A stretch of 64,000 nucleotides of DNA from Caulobacteraceae bacterium. GTDB taxonomy: Bacteria > Pseudomonadota > Alphaproteobacteria > Caulobacterales > Caulobacteraceae. Made by a program: the position numbers and the translations under genes. Below the pieces are notes generated by a model. That model made no database searches. It was not told the DNA's origin and was given only the letters and a program-made list of their open reading frames with translations. Location of the stretch: NCBI GenBank assembly GCA_019748095.1, contig JAIEQA010000032.1, positions 1 to 64,000 of the forward strand, written 5' to 3'. Numbering within the stretch: the first letter of the stretch is position 1; each line of letters opens with the position of its first letter. Shown piece by piece: positions 1 through 9,851 of the stretch.

Positions 1-593
1 GTCGCCGGCCCCTGGATCAGGGGTTCGGGCAGGGGGAAGAAGTCCGGCGCATTGAAGTCGGTGTTGAACTTGGCGGCGATGTCGCGGGTCAGTTCCAGAT
101 GCTGTTTCTGGTCCTCGCCGACCGGGACCTCGGTGGCCTTGTACAGCAGGATGTCGGCGGCCTGGAGCACGGGATAGGTATATAGACCGACCGAGGACCG
201 TTCCTTGTGCTTGCCGGACTTCTCCTTGAACTGGGTCATCCGGTCCAGCCAGCCGAGGCGGGCGACACAGTTCAGGATCCAGGCCAGTTCGGAATGGGCG
301 CGCACCGCCGATTGGGGGAAGATGGTCGACTGGGCCGGGTCCAGACCCGAGGCGATATAGGCGGCCGCAATCTCGCGCGTCTGGGCGGCCAGCAGGGCCG
401 GGTCCTGCCAGACGGTGATGGCGTGCAGATCGGCCACGAACAGGAAACAGGGCGCGCCCGAGTCCTGCAGGGCCGTGAACCGCTTCAGCGCCCCCAGATA
501 GTTGCCCAGATGCAGGGCGCCGGAGGCCTGGATGCCGGACAGGATCCGGCGCGGGCCGGCATAGGTTGAGGCGGTTGGGATGGCGTCGGTCAT
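1..593 (-). CDS. trpS: Tryptophan--tRNA ligase, N-terminal part (cut by window edge)
   Basis: Class I aminoacyl-tRNA synthetase that charges tRNA-Trp in the cytoplasm. Translating the minus strand from the ATG at 593 gives [20 protein letters not shown] followed by [15 protein letters not shown], which contains the HIGH-type ATP-binding signature (HLGN) of Trp[10 protein letters not shown], also typical of the family, comes a little later. The frame stays open to base 1, about 197 codons. The rest, including the KMSKS loop, lies outside the window, which is why the ORF track does not list it. The start overlaps the murJ stop in an ATGA, so the two genes are probably co-transcribed as the end of a mutS-glnD-murJ-trpS run. 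Confidence 0.93.
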   Translation of the reverse strand, partial: MTDAIPTASTYAGPRRILSGIQASGALHLGNYLGALKRFTALQDSGAPCFLFVADLHAITVWQDPALLAAQTREIAAAYIASGLDPAQSTIFPQSAVRAHSELAWILNCVARLGWLDRMTQFKEKSGKHKERSSVGLYTYPVLQAADILLYKATEVPVGEDQKQHLELTRDIAAKFNTDFNAPDFFPLPEPLIQGPA

Positions 594-2188
594 CAGTCCA
601 GTCCGGTGGGGACCGAAGCCCCCGGTTCACGTCGCAGTGTCGCCTTCAGCTCGGACACACTCACGGCGCGGAAAAGCACGATGCAGACCGCGTACACAAG
701 GGCACCCGTGCCGCAGACTGCGATCACGGCAACCTCCTTGGCCAGAAACAGGGCGCTCAGCTGAGGGTAGAACAGGCTGGCAGGGACCAGAACAGCGGCC
801 ATGACCCCCGAGGCGGCGAGGACCCGCAACAGGCGCGAGACAAACCGCGCCGAAGGGCTCCAGACACCCTCGCGCATCAGCGTCCCGGCCAGCAGGGCGA
901 CATTGAACCAGGCCGAGACGCTGGTGGCGATGGCCAGACCCAGCACCCCGTCCAGACCGATGCGCCCGAACCAGAGGAACAGCCCGGCCCCCAGTGCCAC
1001 GGTCACCGCGACCGAGATCACGGCAAAGATCATCGGCCGGCGTGTGTCCTGGCGGGCGAAGAAGGGGGGGGTCAGGACCTTGGCCAGAACAAAAGCCGGC
1101 ACGCCCCAGGCGAACTGGCGCAGCACATCGGCGGTCCGGGCCGCGTCGGCGCTGGTGAAGGCCCCCCGCGTCACCGTCGCATCGATGACGAAGAAGGGAA
1201 TGACGAACAGGGCGACAGCTGCGGGCAGGGTGAAGGCCATGGACAGGGTGATGCCGTCATCCAGCGTCTTCTTTCCTCCGTCGTGATCCCCTGCAACAAA
1301 GGCCCGGGTCAGCCGGGGGACCAGTGCCAGTCCGATCGCCACACCCACGATCCCAAGGGGCAGCTGATACAGGCGCTCGGCGTTGTAGAGGACCGATTTC
1401 GCCCCCTCGTTGGAGCCTGCGAGAAACTGGCTGATCACCGAATTCAGCTGCAGGGCCCCACCGGCGAGGACCCCGGGAATGGCCAGTTTCAGGGTTTTCG
1501 AGACCCCGGGCGTCAGGCGCGGCAGTCCGAGGCGAAGGCCGACGCCCAGCCGGCGCACCCCCCACCACAAGAGACCGGCCTGGATCACCCCAGACACAGT
1601 CACCGCCGCCGAGGTCGCCAGCAGCACGGTTGTCGGGTCCAGATCGAGTACCAGGGGGGCCAGCAGGGGGACCAGGGTGCAGAGGTTCAGAAACACCGGC
1701 ACGGCGGCCGACAGGGCGAACCGGCCCGAGGTGTTGAGCACGCCCGACAACAGCGAGGCGATGGTCATACAGGCCAGATAGGGCATGGTCAGCTGGGCGG
1801 CGGTCACAGCGACCTGCATCACCCCGACATCGTCCGCATAGGCCGACAACAGCCAGGGCATGAGCCACGGCATGGCGATCTGAAATACCAGGCAGAAGCC
1901 CGCGACCACGGCGAACATGAAGGACAGGGCCTCGGACGCCGTGACGGCCGCCGCCACCTCGCCCTCGCGTTCGCGCACCCCGCCATAGATCGGCACAAAG
2001 GCCTGGGCGAAAGCCCCTTCGGCAAACAGGCGACGGAACAGGTTGGGCAGCATCAGCGCCGTGGTGAACACATCCATCATCGCGCCCTGGCCGAACTGGG
2101 CCGACAGGGCGAGATCGCGTCCGAAGCCGAGGATACGGCTGCCCAGCGTCAGGGTCGCCTGCACAACGGTATTGCGGGCCAGGCTCAA
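593..2188 (-). CDS. murJ: Lipid II flippase MurJ (MviN family)
   Basis: Inner-membrane MOP-superfamily flippase that moves lipid II to the periplasmic face for peptidoglycan assembly. The 531-residue length fits MurJ. The N-terminus ([20 protein letters not shown]) and the following [36 protein letters not shown] and FVPIY segments are family hallmarks. Hydrophobic stretches continue through the protein, consistent with about 14 membrane helices. The start appears to be TTG at 2188. It lies 39 bases after glnD and overlaps trpS by 4 bases, so it sits inside a minus-strand operon. Amj-type flippases are an alternative only in function, not by sequence. Confidence 0.93.
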   Translation of the reverse strand: MSLARNTVVQATLTLGSRILGFGRDLALSAQFGQGAMMDVFTTALMLPNLFRRLFAEGAFAQAFVPIYGGVREREGEVAAAVTASEALSFMFAVVAGFCLVFQIAMPWLMPWLLSAYADDVGVMQVAVTAAQLTMPYLACMTIASLLSGVLNTSGRFALSAAVPVFLNLCTLVPLLAPLVLDLDPTTVLLATSAAVTVSGVIQAGLLWWGVRRLGVGLRLGLPRLTPGVSKTLKLAIPGVLAGGALQLNSVISQFLAGSNEGAKSVLYNAERLYQLPLGIVGVAIGLALVPRLTRAFVAGDHDGGKKTLDDGITLSMAFTLPAAVALFVIPFFVIDATVTRGAFTSADAARTADVLRQFAWGVPAFVLAKVLTPPFFARQDTRRPMIFAVISVAVTVALGAGLFLWFGRIGLDGVLGLAIATSVSAWFNVALLAGTLMREGVWSPSARFVSRLLRVLAASGVMAAVLVPASLFYPQLSALFLAKEVAVIAVCGTGALVYAVCIVLFRAVSVSELKATLRREPGASVPTGLD

Positions 2189-2227
2189 GGTCGCTCGCTA
2201 TGGATAAGGTCCGGGGAGACTGAGCGC

Positions 2228-4903
2228 TTAACCCGCTTCCGGCGCGGGCGAAACAGCCTTGCGGGGGCGCAGGTCCGAGACGTCCCGGGCGCTGGCCCGG
2301 GCGGGGGTGATCCGACGGCCGTCCGGCGCGGCCGGGGTGCGGTCCAGAACCGCTTCCAGCGCCTGATGCACCTGATCCAGCAGGGCGTCGGACTTCAGCT
2401 TCCGGCCCTTGCGGTCGGTGACATAGAAGCTGTCCACGGCCCGCTCGCCGAAGCTGGCGACATGGGCCGAGCGGATCGACAGGTCATGATCCGACAGGGT
2501 GCGGGACAGCTCGGCCAGCAGGCCGGGCCGGTCGGCCCCCGAAACCTCGATCACCGTGGCGTCGGCCGAGGCCGCATTGTCGATCATCACCACCGGCCGT
2601 ACATCGAACACCGCCCGGCGGGGTGAAGGGGCCGGCATGGCCGGCGGCTGGACCGGGGCCTCGCCCCGGGCTGCCGCCTCCAGCGCCGCGATCAGGGAGG
2701 TCAGACGGCGCGGCTCGGCCTGGCCATAGGGCTGGTCGGCCCCGTCCTGGACCTGAAACACATCCAGCACCGTGCCGTCCGGGGCCGTGGCCACCCGGGC
2801 CCCGGTCACATCGGCCCCGGCGGCCGCGAGCACGGCGGCGAGGTCGGCGAACAGGCCCGGCCGGTCGCGGGCGGCCAGCGCGATCTCCGTGGTCTGTTCG
2901 ATCCGGCCCGCCGCCCCGGTCCGGGCCTCGGCCGCCGCGCCTTCGACCAGGGCCCGCGCCACCAGACCGGCGTGCTCGGCCAGCGGGTCGGCGGTCTTGA
3001 CGTCCTCGCCGCGGAACAGGGCCTCGACCCGGCCGTACAGACTGCGCATCAACTGGCCCTTCCAGCTGTTCCAGACGCCCGGCCCCACCGCCCGGATGTC
3101 GGCCACGGTCAGGACCAGCAGCATCCGCAGGCGTTCCGGGTCGCCGACGATCTCGGCAAACGCCTGGACGGTAGCCGGATCGGACACATCACGCTTCTGG
3201 GCATAATCGGACAGGTCCAGGTGATGGCGCACCAGCCAGACCACGATCTCGATCCGTCGCGGCTCGATCCCCAGCCGCTCGCAGGCCCGGCGCGCCGCGA
3301 TGGCACCGTCCTCCAGCTGGCCCCGCTCGCCACCCTTGCCGACGTCGTGCAGCAGCATGGCCAGCATCAGGGCCTCCGGATCGGCGATCAGGTGGATCAC
3401 CTCGGTCGCCAGCGGATGATCGTCCTTCAGCTTGCCGCGCTGGATGTCGTTGAGGATTCCGATGGCCTGGAGCGTGTGCTCGTCGACCGTATAGGCATGG
3501 TACATGTTGAACTGGGTCTGGCCGACGATCCGGCCCCATTCCGGCAGGAACCGCCCCAGCAGACCCGCCTCATTCATGATGGTCAGAACCCGGTACGGCC
3601 GCTGGCCGTGGGCCAGAACATGCAGCAGCGCCGCCGTGGCGCGCGGATCGCGCCGCAGCCGGGGCGTGACCAGCGACAGGGACCGGGTGATGGCCGAAAA
3701 GGCATGGGGATGGACGTCCAGGTCATGCTGATCGGCGGTGACGAACAGGGTCAGAAGCTTGACGGGGTCCTCGGTGAAGACCTCGGGACCGGTCACCGAC
3801 AGCCGCCGGCCGTCCTCGACAAAGCCCTCCACGCCCAGATTGCGTTTGCGGCCGGGCATCAGCCGCGACAGGCTCATCGTCTTCTTCTGCTGGCGCGCCT
3901 CAAGGGTCGCGCTCATGGCCCGGGTCAGGGCCCCGACGTCGCGGGCGACGAGGAAATAGCGGCGCATGAAGCGCTCGACCGCCGGCTCATCGCCGCGCCC
4001 GCGCCAGCCCATCCGCCGGGCGACCTCGGGCTGCAGGTCGAAGGTCAACTTCTCCTCGGCCCGACCCGCCGCCAGATGCAGATGGCAGCGCACACGCCAC
4101 AGGAAATCGAACGCCTCCTCGAAAGTGCGCCGTTCCCGGGCGGTCAACAGTTCATCCAGCACCCGCGCGCCCAGCGGGCTTTCCGGTGCCAAGGACCGGG
4201 CGATCCAGAACAGGGTGTTCAGGTCGCGCAGACCGCCCTTGCCGTCCTTGATATTGGGCTCGACCCGATAGCGGACGGCCCCGGTGCGGGCATGGCGTCC
4301 ATCCCGCTCCTCCATCTTGGCGGCGATGAAAGGCCGGGGATCGGCATTGGTCACCATGCCCCGGAAGCGCCACAGGAAATTCTCCGTCAGGGCCGCGTCC
4401 CCCGCCAGCGGCCGGGCCTCGAGCAAGGCGGTGCGGATGGTCATGTCGGAGCGGGCCAGGGACAGGGCCTCTTCCACCGACCGGGCCGAGGACCCAACCT
4501 TCAGCCCCAGGTCCCACAGGACGTAGAGCATGAACTCGGCCACCGTCTCGGTCCGCGCGGTGGTCTTCCACGGCCGCAGGAAGACCAGATCAAGGTCCGA
4601 AAAGGGCGCCAACACACCCCGGCCATAGCCCCCCACCGCAATCAGGCTCAGCTTTTCGGCCTCGGTCGGATTGTGCGAGGGATACAGGGTCTCGGTGGTG
4701 AACCGCCACAGTGCGATCAACAGTTCATCGGCCGCTGCCGCGTAGAGGCGAGCCACCTCCACCCCCGGCAGGCCGTTGGCCAGTTTCGCTGCGATCTTAT
4801 CGCGCGCGGCGTCGTGATGGGCCTTCAGCACCGCCGCCACGGCAGGGCGGACACCCGGGCCCGAGACGATGGCGTCGAGGCGGGCGTCCAGCGCCAAGGT
4901 CAC
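2228..4903 (-). CDS. glnD: Bifunctional [protein-PII] uridylyltransferase / uridylyl-removing enzyme
   Basis: Nitrogen-status sensor that uridylylates PII when glutamine is low and removes UMP when it is high. The 891 residues show the expected order. A nucleotidyltransferase domain carries GGYGRG (about residue 91) followed by FSDLDLVFL with the metal-binding Asp pair. A GlnD linker domain follows. An HD hydrolase domain has MLLHDVGKG near the middle. Two C-terminal ACT domains (RPGLFADLAAVLA and RPGLLAELSRTL) bind glutamine. The start overlaps the end of mutS by 4 bases and murJ follows after 39 bases. Together with the NtrZ-like gene further on, this gives the window two nitrogen-signalling genes, but no ntrB/ntrC or glnB is visible here. 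Confidence 0.96.
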   Translation of the reverse strand: MTLALDARLDAIVSGPGVRPAVAAVLKAHHDAARDKIAAKLANGLPGVEVARLYAAAADELLIALWRFTTETLYPSHNPTEAEKLSLIAVGGYGRGVLAPFSDLDLVFLRPWKTTARTETVAEFMLYVLWDLGLKVGSSARSVEEALSLARSDMTIRTALLEARPLAGDAALTENFLWRFRGMVTNADPRPFIAAKMEERDGRHARTGAVRYRVEPNIKDGKGGLRDLNTLFWIARSLAPESPLGARVLDELLTARERRTFEEAFDFLWRVRCHLHLAAGRAEEKLTFDLQPEVARRMGWRGRGDEPAVERFMRRYFLVARDVGALTRAMSATLEARQQKKTMSLSRLMPGRKRNLGVEGFVEDGRRLSVTGPEVFTEDPVKLLTLFVTADQHDLDVHPHAFSAITRSLSLVTPRLRRDPRATAALLHVLAHGQRPYRVLTIMNEAGLLGRFLPEWGRIVGQTQFNMYHAYTVDEHTLQAIGILNDIQRGKLKDDHPLATEVIHLIADPEALMLAMLLHDVGKGGERGQLEDGAIAARRACERLGIEPRRIEIVVWLVRHHLDLSDYAQKRDVSDPATVQAFAEIVGDPERLRMLLVLTVADIRAVGPGVWNSWKGQLMRSLYGRVEALFRGEDVKTADPLAEHAGLVARALVEGAAAEARTGAAGRIEQTTEIALAARDRPGLFADLAAVLAAAGADVTGARVATAPDGTVLDVFQVQDGADQPYGQAEPRRLTSLIAALEAAARGEAPVQPPAMPAPSPRRAVFDVRPVVMIDNAASADATVIEVSGADRPGLLAELSRTLSDHDLSIRSAHVASFGERAVDSFYVTDRKGRKLKSDALLDQVHQALEAVLDRTPAAPDGRRITPARASARDVSDLRPRKAVSPAPEAG

Positions 4904-7584
4904 GGCCGGATCAGCCCCTTCAGCCGGTACAGGGCCTCCAGTGCCTCACGCGGAGTCAGGGCGTCCGGATCCAGCGCGGCCACAGCCTCGTCAACGGCCG
5001 ACTTCAGCGGCGGGGCCGGCGGCTCCATCACCGCAAACAGCGGCAGGTCGTCCAGCCGCGCATGCGCCGCCTTTTCGCTCTCCAGCCGGTCCAGCACCGC
5101 ACGGGCGCGGGCCACCACCGCCGGCGGCACCCCCGCCAGCTTCGCCACCTGAACGCCATAGGACCGGTCCGCCGCGCCGGGGGCCGCTTCGTGCAGGAAG
5201 ACCAGTTCACCGTTCCACTCGCGCGCCCGCATCGACAGGTTGCAGACGTGATCCAGCCGTTCCTCCAGCCGGGCCAGCTCGTGATAGTGGGTGGCGAACA
5301 GGGTCCTCGACCGGTTCACGTCGTGCAGGGCCTCGGCGCAGGCCCAGGCGATGGCCAGACCGTCATAGGTTGCCGTGCCGCGCCCGATCTCGTCCAGCAC
5401 GATGAAGCTGGACGGCGTGGCCTGGGTCAGGATGGCGGCGGTCTCGACCATCTCCATCATGAAGGTGGATCGCCCCCGCGCCAGATCGTCCCCGGCCCCG
5501 ACCCGGCTGAACAGCCGGTCGACCACCCCCAGCCGCATAGATTTCGCGGGCACGAAACAACCGCCCTGGGCCAGAACCACCAGAAGCGCGTTCTGGCGCA
5601 GGAAAGTCGACTTGCCGGCCATGTTCGGCCCGGTGACGATCGACAGCCGGGCGCACCCGACCCCGTCCCCGTCGAGACGGCAGTCATTGGGCGTAAAGGG
5701 ATCGCCGGCGCGCTTTACCGCCGCCTCGACCACCGGGTGACGCCCGGCCTCGACCACAAAGACCCGGCTGTCGTCGACCACGGGGCGAACCGCACCCACC
5801 TCCTCGGCCCATTCGGCCAGGGCGGCTGTGGCATCCAGCCCGGCGAGGGCATCGGCGACGGCCTGCAGCGGCCGGGCCAGCGCCTGTACGGTCTGACGCC
5901 AGCCCTCGAACGTCTCGCCCTCAAGGGCGAGGGCACGATGCCCGGCCTGACTGATCTTCGCGTCCAGCTCCGACAGCTCGACCGTGGTGAACCGCACCTG
6001 TGCGGCGAGGGTCTGGCGATGGATGAAGGGGCTCTCGGGCCCGGCCCGGAACAGGGGTTCGGCGTGTTTGGCCGTCGTCTCCAGGAAATAGCCCAGCACC
6101 GCATTGTGCCGCACCTTGAAGGGCACACCGCTCTCGGCCACCGCCCGGGCCTCCAGATCGGCCACGACCCGGCGGCTGTCGTCCCTCAGGGTCCGGGCGG
6201 CATCCAGCTCGGCCCGGAACCCCGGCTGGACGAAGCCGCCGTCGCGCGCGAGGTGCGGCGGCTCGGCCGCCAGTCCCTCCATCAACGCCTGCTTCAACCC
6301 GGCGAGGTCCGCCGACAGGGTCAGAGGGTCCAGACAATCAATGATCCGCGCGGGCGGGCCCCCGAGGGGGTCAGGCGCTCCGGCGAACAGGGCCGCAATC
6401 GTCTCGGCCGTGGTGAGACCCGCCCGGATCGCGGCCAGATCCCGGGGCCCACCCCGCCCCAGGGCCAGCCGCGCCACCGCCCGCGCCACATCAGCGGAGA
6501 TCTTCAATGCCTCGCGCAGGTCCCGGCGCAGGCCCCGCCGCTCCAGCAGCCAGTCGATGGCGTCCAGTCGATGATTGATCTCGGCCGGATCGCGCAGCGG
6601 CCGGGCGATCCGCTCGGCCAAGGCCCGCGCCCCGCCGGAGGTCACCGTCCGGTCCAGACAGGCCAGCAGCGACCCCTCGCGCTCGCCGCGCTGGGTCCGG
6701 TCAATCTCGAGACTCAGCCGGGTGGCCGGGTCGATGGCCAGAAACCCGGCGTCACCGGATCGCCGGGGCGGAGACAGGACCGGGATCCTGCCGGCCTGGG
6801 TGGTCTCCAGATAGGCGGCGATCAGGCCCAGAGCCGAGACCTCGGCCTCCTCGAAGGCTCCGAACCCGTCCAGCGAGGCCACGCCGTACAGCCGCGCCAC
6901 CCGGCCGCCCGCAGCCCCGGGCTCGGCCACCGCCGAGGCGAGGGCCTGAACCACCCCGCCCGAGCCGTCCAGCGCCCCCTTCAGCGCCGGGTCTGAAAAG
7001 GCCTTGTCGGTGACCAGCACCTCGCTGGGGCGAAAGGCCGCCAGTGTCGCGCCGAGATCGGCCGGGTCACAGGCGACGCAATCGACCGCCCCGGCCGACA
7101 GTTCGACCACCGCCACCGCCGCCCGGCCGCGCCGGATCGCCACGGCCGCCAGCCGGTTGGCCCCGCGCGCATCCAGCAGCGAATCCTCCGTCAGGGTGCC
7201 GGGCGTCACCACCCGCACGATGTCGCGCCGGACCACCGCCTTGGAGCCACGCTTGCGGGCCTCGGCCGGGTCTTCCATCTGTTCACAGATGGCGACCTTG
7301 AAGCCCTGGCGGATCAGACGCGCGATATAGCCCTCGGCCGCATGCACCGGCATGCCGCACATCGGGATGTCCTCGCCCAGATGTTTGCCGCGCCGGGTCA
7401 GGGTCAGGCCGATGGCGGCGGCGACCACCTCCGCGTCCCTGAAGAACAGTTCGTAGAAATCGCCCATGCGGAAGAACAGGATGGCGTCGGGCTGCGAGGC
7501 CTTGGCCGTCAGGAACTGGGCCATGACGGGCGTGACGCCTTCCTGGGCTTCGATCTTCGGGGGATGGGAGAGGGGAGCGTTCAT
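4900..7584 (-). CDS. mutS: DNA mismatch repair protein MutS
   Basis: ATPase that recognises mismatches and starts methyl-independent or MutL-dependent repair. The 894-residue protein starts with a mismatch-binding domain. The phenylalanine motif is visible in FRMGDFYELFF, followed by CGMPVHA. The C-terminal ABC-type ATPase has Walker A GPNMAGKSTFLRQ and Walker B FIVLDEIGRGT. The usual GTSTYDG reads GTATYDG here, a variant I believe is common in alphaproteobacteria. It is the first gene of a minus-strand run (mutS-glnD-murJ-trpS) and is divergent from the cobalamin riboswitch, with 80 bases between the mutS start and the riboswitch. It contains no frameshift. Confidence 0.97.
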   Translation of the reverse strand: MNAPLSHPPKIEAQEGVTPVMAQFLTAKASQPDAILFFRMGDFYELFFRDAEVVAAAIGLTLTRRGKHLGEDIPMCGMPVHAAEGYIARLIRQGFKVAICEQMEDPAEARKRGSKAVVRRDIVRVVTPGTLTEDSLLDARGANRLAAVAIRRGRAAVAVVELSAGAVDCVACDPADLGATLAAFRPSEVLVTDKAFSDPALKGALDGSGGVVQALASAVAEPGAAGGRVARLYGVASLDGFGAFEEAEVSALGLIAAYLETTQAGRIPVLSPPRRSGDAGFLAIDPATRLSLEIDRTQRGEREGSLLACLDRTVTSGGARALAERIARPLRDPAEINHRLDAIDWLLERRGLRRDLREALKISADVARAVARLALGRGGPRDLAAIRAGLTTAETIAALFAGAPDPLGGPPARIIDCLDPLTLSADLAGLKQALMEGLAAEPPHLARDGGFVQPGFRAELDAARTLRDDSRRVVADLEARAVAESGVPFKVRHNAVLGYFLETTAKHAEPLFRAGPESPFIHRQTLAAQVRFTTVELSELDAKISQAGHRALALEGETFEGWRQTVQALARPLQAVADALAGLDATAALAEWAEEVGAVRPVVDDSRVFVVEAGRHPVVEAAVKRAGDPFTPNDCRLDGDGVGCARLSIVTGPNMAGKSTFLRQNALLVVLAQGGCFVPAKSMRLGVVDRLFSRVGAGDDLARGRSTFMMEMVETAAILTQATPSSFIVLDEIGRGTATYDGLAIAWACAEALHDVNRSRTLFATHYHELARLEERLDHVCNLSMRAREWNGELVFLHEAAPGAADRSYGVQVAKLAGVPPAVVARARAVLDRLESEKAAHARLDDLPLFAVMEPPAPPLKSAVDEAVAALDPDALTPREALEALYRLKGLIRP

Positions 7585-7664
7585 GACGTCGTGTCAGGGT
7601 GACGGATCGCGCGGCCGGGCTCAAGCGATCTTGCAGAACCTTCACCGCGCTGCGACAAGCCCGT

Positions 7665-7838
7665 CAGGCGGTTAAGGGAACGCGGTCGAACACCGCGGCT
7701 GTGCCCGCAACTGTAGGCGGCGAGGCCGTCGTCCGGTCCGGGGGGTTCCGCTCCCCGGCGTCACTGGGTCCGCTTCTGCGGGTCCGGGAAGGCGAGGACG
7801 GCGGTTCATGACCCGCAAGCCAGGAGACCTGGCCGCCG
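7665..7838 (+). promoter_or_regulatory. Cobalamin (adenosylcobalamin) riboswitch
   Basis: The conserved cobalamin aptamer pieces are present in order. First comes GGTTAAGGGAACGCGGT, then CCGCGGCTGTGCCCGCAACTGTA, then a variable arm ending TCCGGGAAGGCGAGGACG. The B12 box follows as GACCCGCAAGCCAGGAGACC. The flanking GGCGG (7667-7671) and CCGCC (7833-7837) can form the closing P1 helix. It is on the same strand as, and about 190 bases ahead of, a BtuB-like receptor gene. This is the classical B12-repressed arrangement. Basis: sequence match to the Rfam-type consensus from memory, no covariance search run. Confidence 0.93.
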
Positions 7839-8024
7839 ACGTCGCTCGCCCGCTGTCCGGGACCAGACAGAGGCGTGGGACCAGCCCCTCTTCCCATGCG
7901 GAGAGGACGTTCCGTCGAAGCGACCCGATCTCGGAGCCGTGTCGAACCCACCGGGTTCGGGGCGGATTGGTCGCTGTTCACACGCCCGGCGCGCGCCGAA
8001 GCCGGGGGTTCGGAGCCCCATGTC
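7839..8024 (+). promoter_or_regulatory. Riboswitch expression platform / leader of the B12 receptor gene
   Basis: This 186-base leader links the aptamer to the receptor start. It holds a clear hairpin, GCGTGGGA (7873-7880) pairing with TCCCATGC (7892-7899), not followed by a T-run. Just before the start codon, GGGG (8005-8008) can pair with CCCC (8016-8019), placing the Shine-Dalgarno-like CGGAG (8011-8015) in the loop. The lack of a terminator and the closed ribosome-binding site suggest control of translation initiation. That is inference. The ORF-track start at 7875 falls inside this structured leader and is unlikely to be used. Confidence 0.5.
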
Positions 8025-9851
8025 ATGAGACACCTGCTTCTCGCCACCAGCGCGCTGGTGGCCTTCGCCTCGACCCCTGCCTTCGCGGAGGATGCCGATC
8101 CCCTGCCGGAGGTGGTCGTCACCGCCACCCGCCTGCCCGCCATCGCCGCCCGGACACCCGGAGCCCGCGTTATCGACAGCCGCGCCATCGAACAGCGCGG
8201 CGCGGTCTTCGCCGCCGACATCCTGGCCGACATCCCCGGCCTGTCGGTGGTGCGCTCGGGGGCCTTCGGCGGGGTCGCCTCGGTCCGTATCCGTGGAGCC
8301 ACCCCGGGCAAGACCCTGGTCCTCGTGGACGGGGCACCGGTCAATGACGCGGCCGAGATCGGGGGCGCGTTCGACTTCTCCGGCTTCGAACTGGGCGACG
8401 TCGACCGGATCGAGGTCCTGTCGGGCCCGCAGTCGTCCCTGTGGGGATCCGACGCCATCGGCGGGGTGATCGCCTTCACCACGCGCGAGACCGACGGCGT
8501 GCGCGCCGAGGCCGAGGGCGGGTCCTACGGCACCCTGCGCGGGCGTCTGGCGGCCGGCGTCGCCAACGACCGCTATGCGATCGGGGCCTGGGTTTCGCGC
8601 TTCGACACCGACGGCATCTCGGCGGCCGATAAAGCCAATGGCAATCCCGAGGCCGACGGGTTCGAGAACACCACCGTCGGAGCCCGCGCCCGCTATGCCC
8701 TGAGCCCCACGGCGACGATCGACGGCACCCTGCGCTGGTCGGACAGCGCCGCCGACATCGACGGCTTTCCGGCCCCCACCTTCCGTCTGGCCGATACCTT
8801 CGACACGACCGCCAGCGAACAGTGGTCCGGAACCGCGCGCCTGCGGATCACGGCCCTGGGCGTCGATCACCAGTTCAGCGTCTCCGCCTCCGACATTACC
8901 CGGGACACGGTCTCCAGCTTCCCCTCGACCTTCGAGGCCGACCGGCAGGTCTATCGCTGGCAGGCGGACAGGGCTGCCCTCTACGGCAGCCTGACATGGG
9001 CGGTCGGGGCCGAGCGTGAGGAAACCTCGGGCAGCCTGTCCAGCGGCCTGTCTGATGGGCTGGGCACCACCTCCCTGTTCGGTGTGGCCAGTCTGCAGGC
9101 GAACGACCGGTTGACGCTGACCGGGGCTCTGCGGTGGGACGACACCGACGATTTCGGGGCCGAAACCACCGGCCGGGTCTCGGCGGCCCTCGACCTGGAC
9201 GGCGGGTTCATCCTGTCCGGGGCCTGGGGGACGGGCTTCAAGGCCCCGTCGATCAGCCAGTCGGTCTGCGACTTCTGCTTCGCCCCCCGCCCCTTCCCGG
9301 TGCTGACGCCCGAAACGGCCGACAGCGTCGAGATCGCCCTCGGCTGGGCCTCGGCGGACGGCCGTCTGGACGGCCGGGCGACCGTTTACCGGCTGAATGT
9401 CGAGGACCAGATCAGCTATGTGGCCGGTCGCTACATCAACATCGCCGAGACCCGCTCGGATGGGGTGGAGCTGGAGGGCCGGGCTGCGCTCGGGACGGTG
9501 GCCGGAGGCGCGCTGGATCTGACGCTGGCGTATGCGTGGACCGACGCCAGGGACGGGACGACCGATGCCCGGCTGCTAAGGGTGCCCGAACAGGCGGCGT
9601 CGGCCACCCTGGGCTGGACCGGTACGCGCCTGTCCGGGGCCCTGACCGTGCGCTCGGAATCGGACCAGGACGATTCGGGCGGGGTGCGTGAGGGCTTTGT
9701 CACGGCCAATCTGAACGCGGCCTGGGCCCTGACCGGTCAGGTCTCCCTGACCGCACGGATCGAGAACCTCGCCGACGAGACGTATCAGCAGGTGCTGGGC
9801 TACGGAGAGCCGGGTCGGTCCGCCTACGTCGGGATCAGGCTGCGGTACTGA
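8025..9851 (+). CDS. btuB: BtuB-like TonB-dependent vitamin B12 receptor
   Basis: Outer-membrane beta-barrel receptor expected to take up cobalamins or corrinoids with TonB energy. I start it at 8025 (MRHLLLATSALVAFASTPAFA), because this gives a clean signal peptide cleaved after AFA; the ORF track begins 50 codons too early. A TonB box-like PEVVVTATR follows the signal peptide. Next comes the plug domain (ADILADIPGLSV, RIRGATPGKTLVLVDGAPVND, DRIEVLSGPQSSLWGSDAIGGVI) and then a barrel ending in the aromatic strand YVGIRLRY. The length is 608 residues, normal for BtuB. The upstream cobalamin riboswitch supports the substrate. No btuCDF genes are nearby. It overlaps the convergent aldo/keto reductase by 17 bases. 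Confidence 0.9.
   Translation: MRHLLLATSALVAFASTPAFAEDADPLPEVVVTATRLPAIAARTPGARVIDSRAIEQRGAVFAADILADIPGLSVVRSGAFGGVASVRIRGATPGKTLVLVDGAPVNDAAEIGGAFDFSGFELGDVDRIEVLSGPQSSLWGSDAIGGVIAFTTRETDGVRAEAEGGSYGTLRGRLAAGVANDRYAIGAWVSRFDTDGISAADKANGNPEADGFENTTVGARARYALSPTATIDGTLRWSDSAADIDGFPAPTFRLADTFDTTASEQWSGTARLRITALGVDHQFSVSASDITRDTVSSFPSTFEADRQVYRWQADRAALYGSLTWAVGAEREETSGSLSSGLSDGLGTTSLFGVASLQANDRLTLTGALRWDDTDDFGAETTGRVSAALDLDGGFILSGAWGTGFKAPSISQSVCDFCFAPRPFPVLTPETADSVEIALGWASADGRLDGRATVYRLNVEDQISYVAGRYINIAETRSDGVELEGRAALGTVAGGALDLTLAYAWTDARDGTTDARLLRVPEQAASATLGWTGTRLSGALTVRSESDQDDSGGVREGFVTANLNAAWALTGQVSLTARIENLADETYQQVLGYGEPGRSAYVGIRLRY

Noticed and set aside
566-2626. 686-residue plus-strand ORF
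   Set aside because: Antisense to murJ and glnD; low-complexity Gly/Gln/His-rich translation without domain motifs, typical of high-GC shadow frames.
2972-5152. 726-residue plus-strand ORF
   Set aside because: Antisense shadow of glnD and the mutS 3' end; the opposite strand has clear family motifs.
4711-6996. 761-residue plus-strand ORF
   Set aside because: Antisense shadow of mutS.
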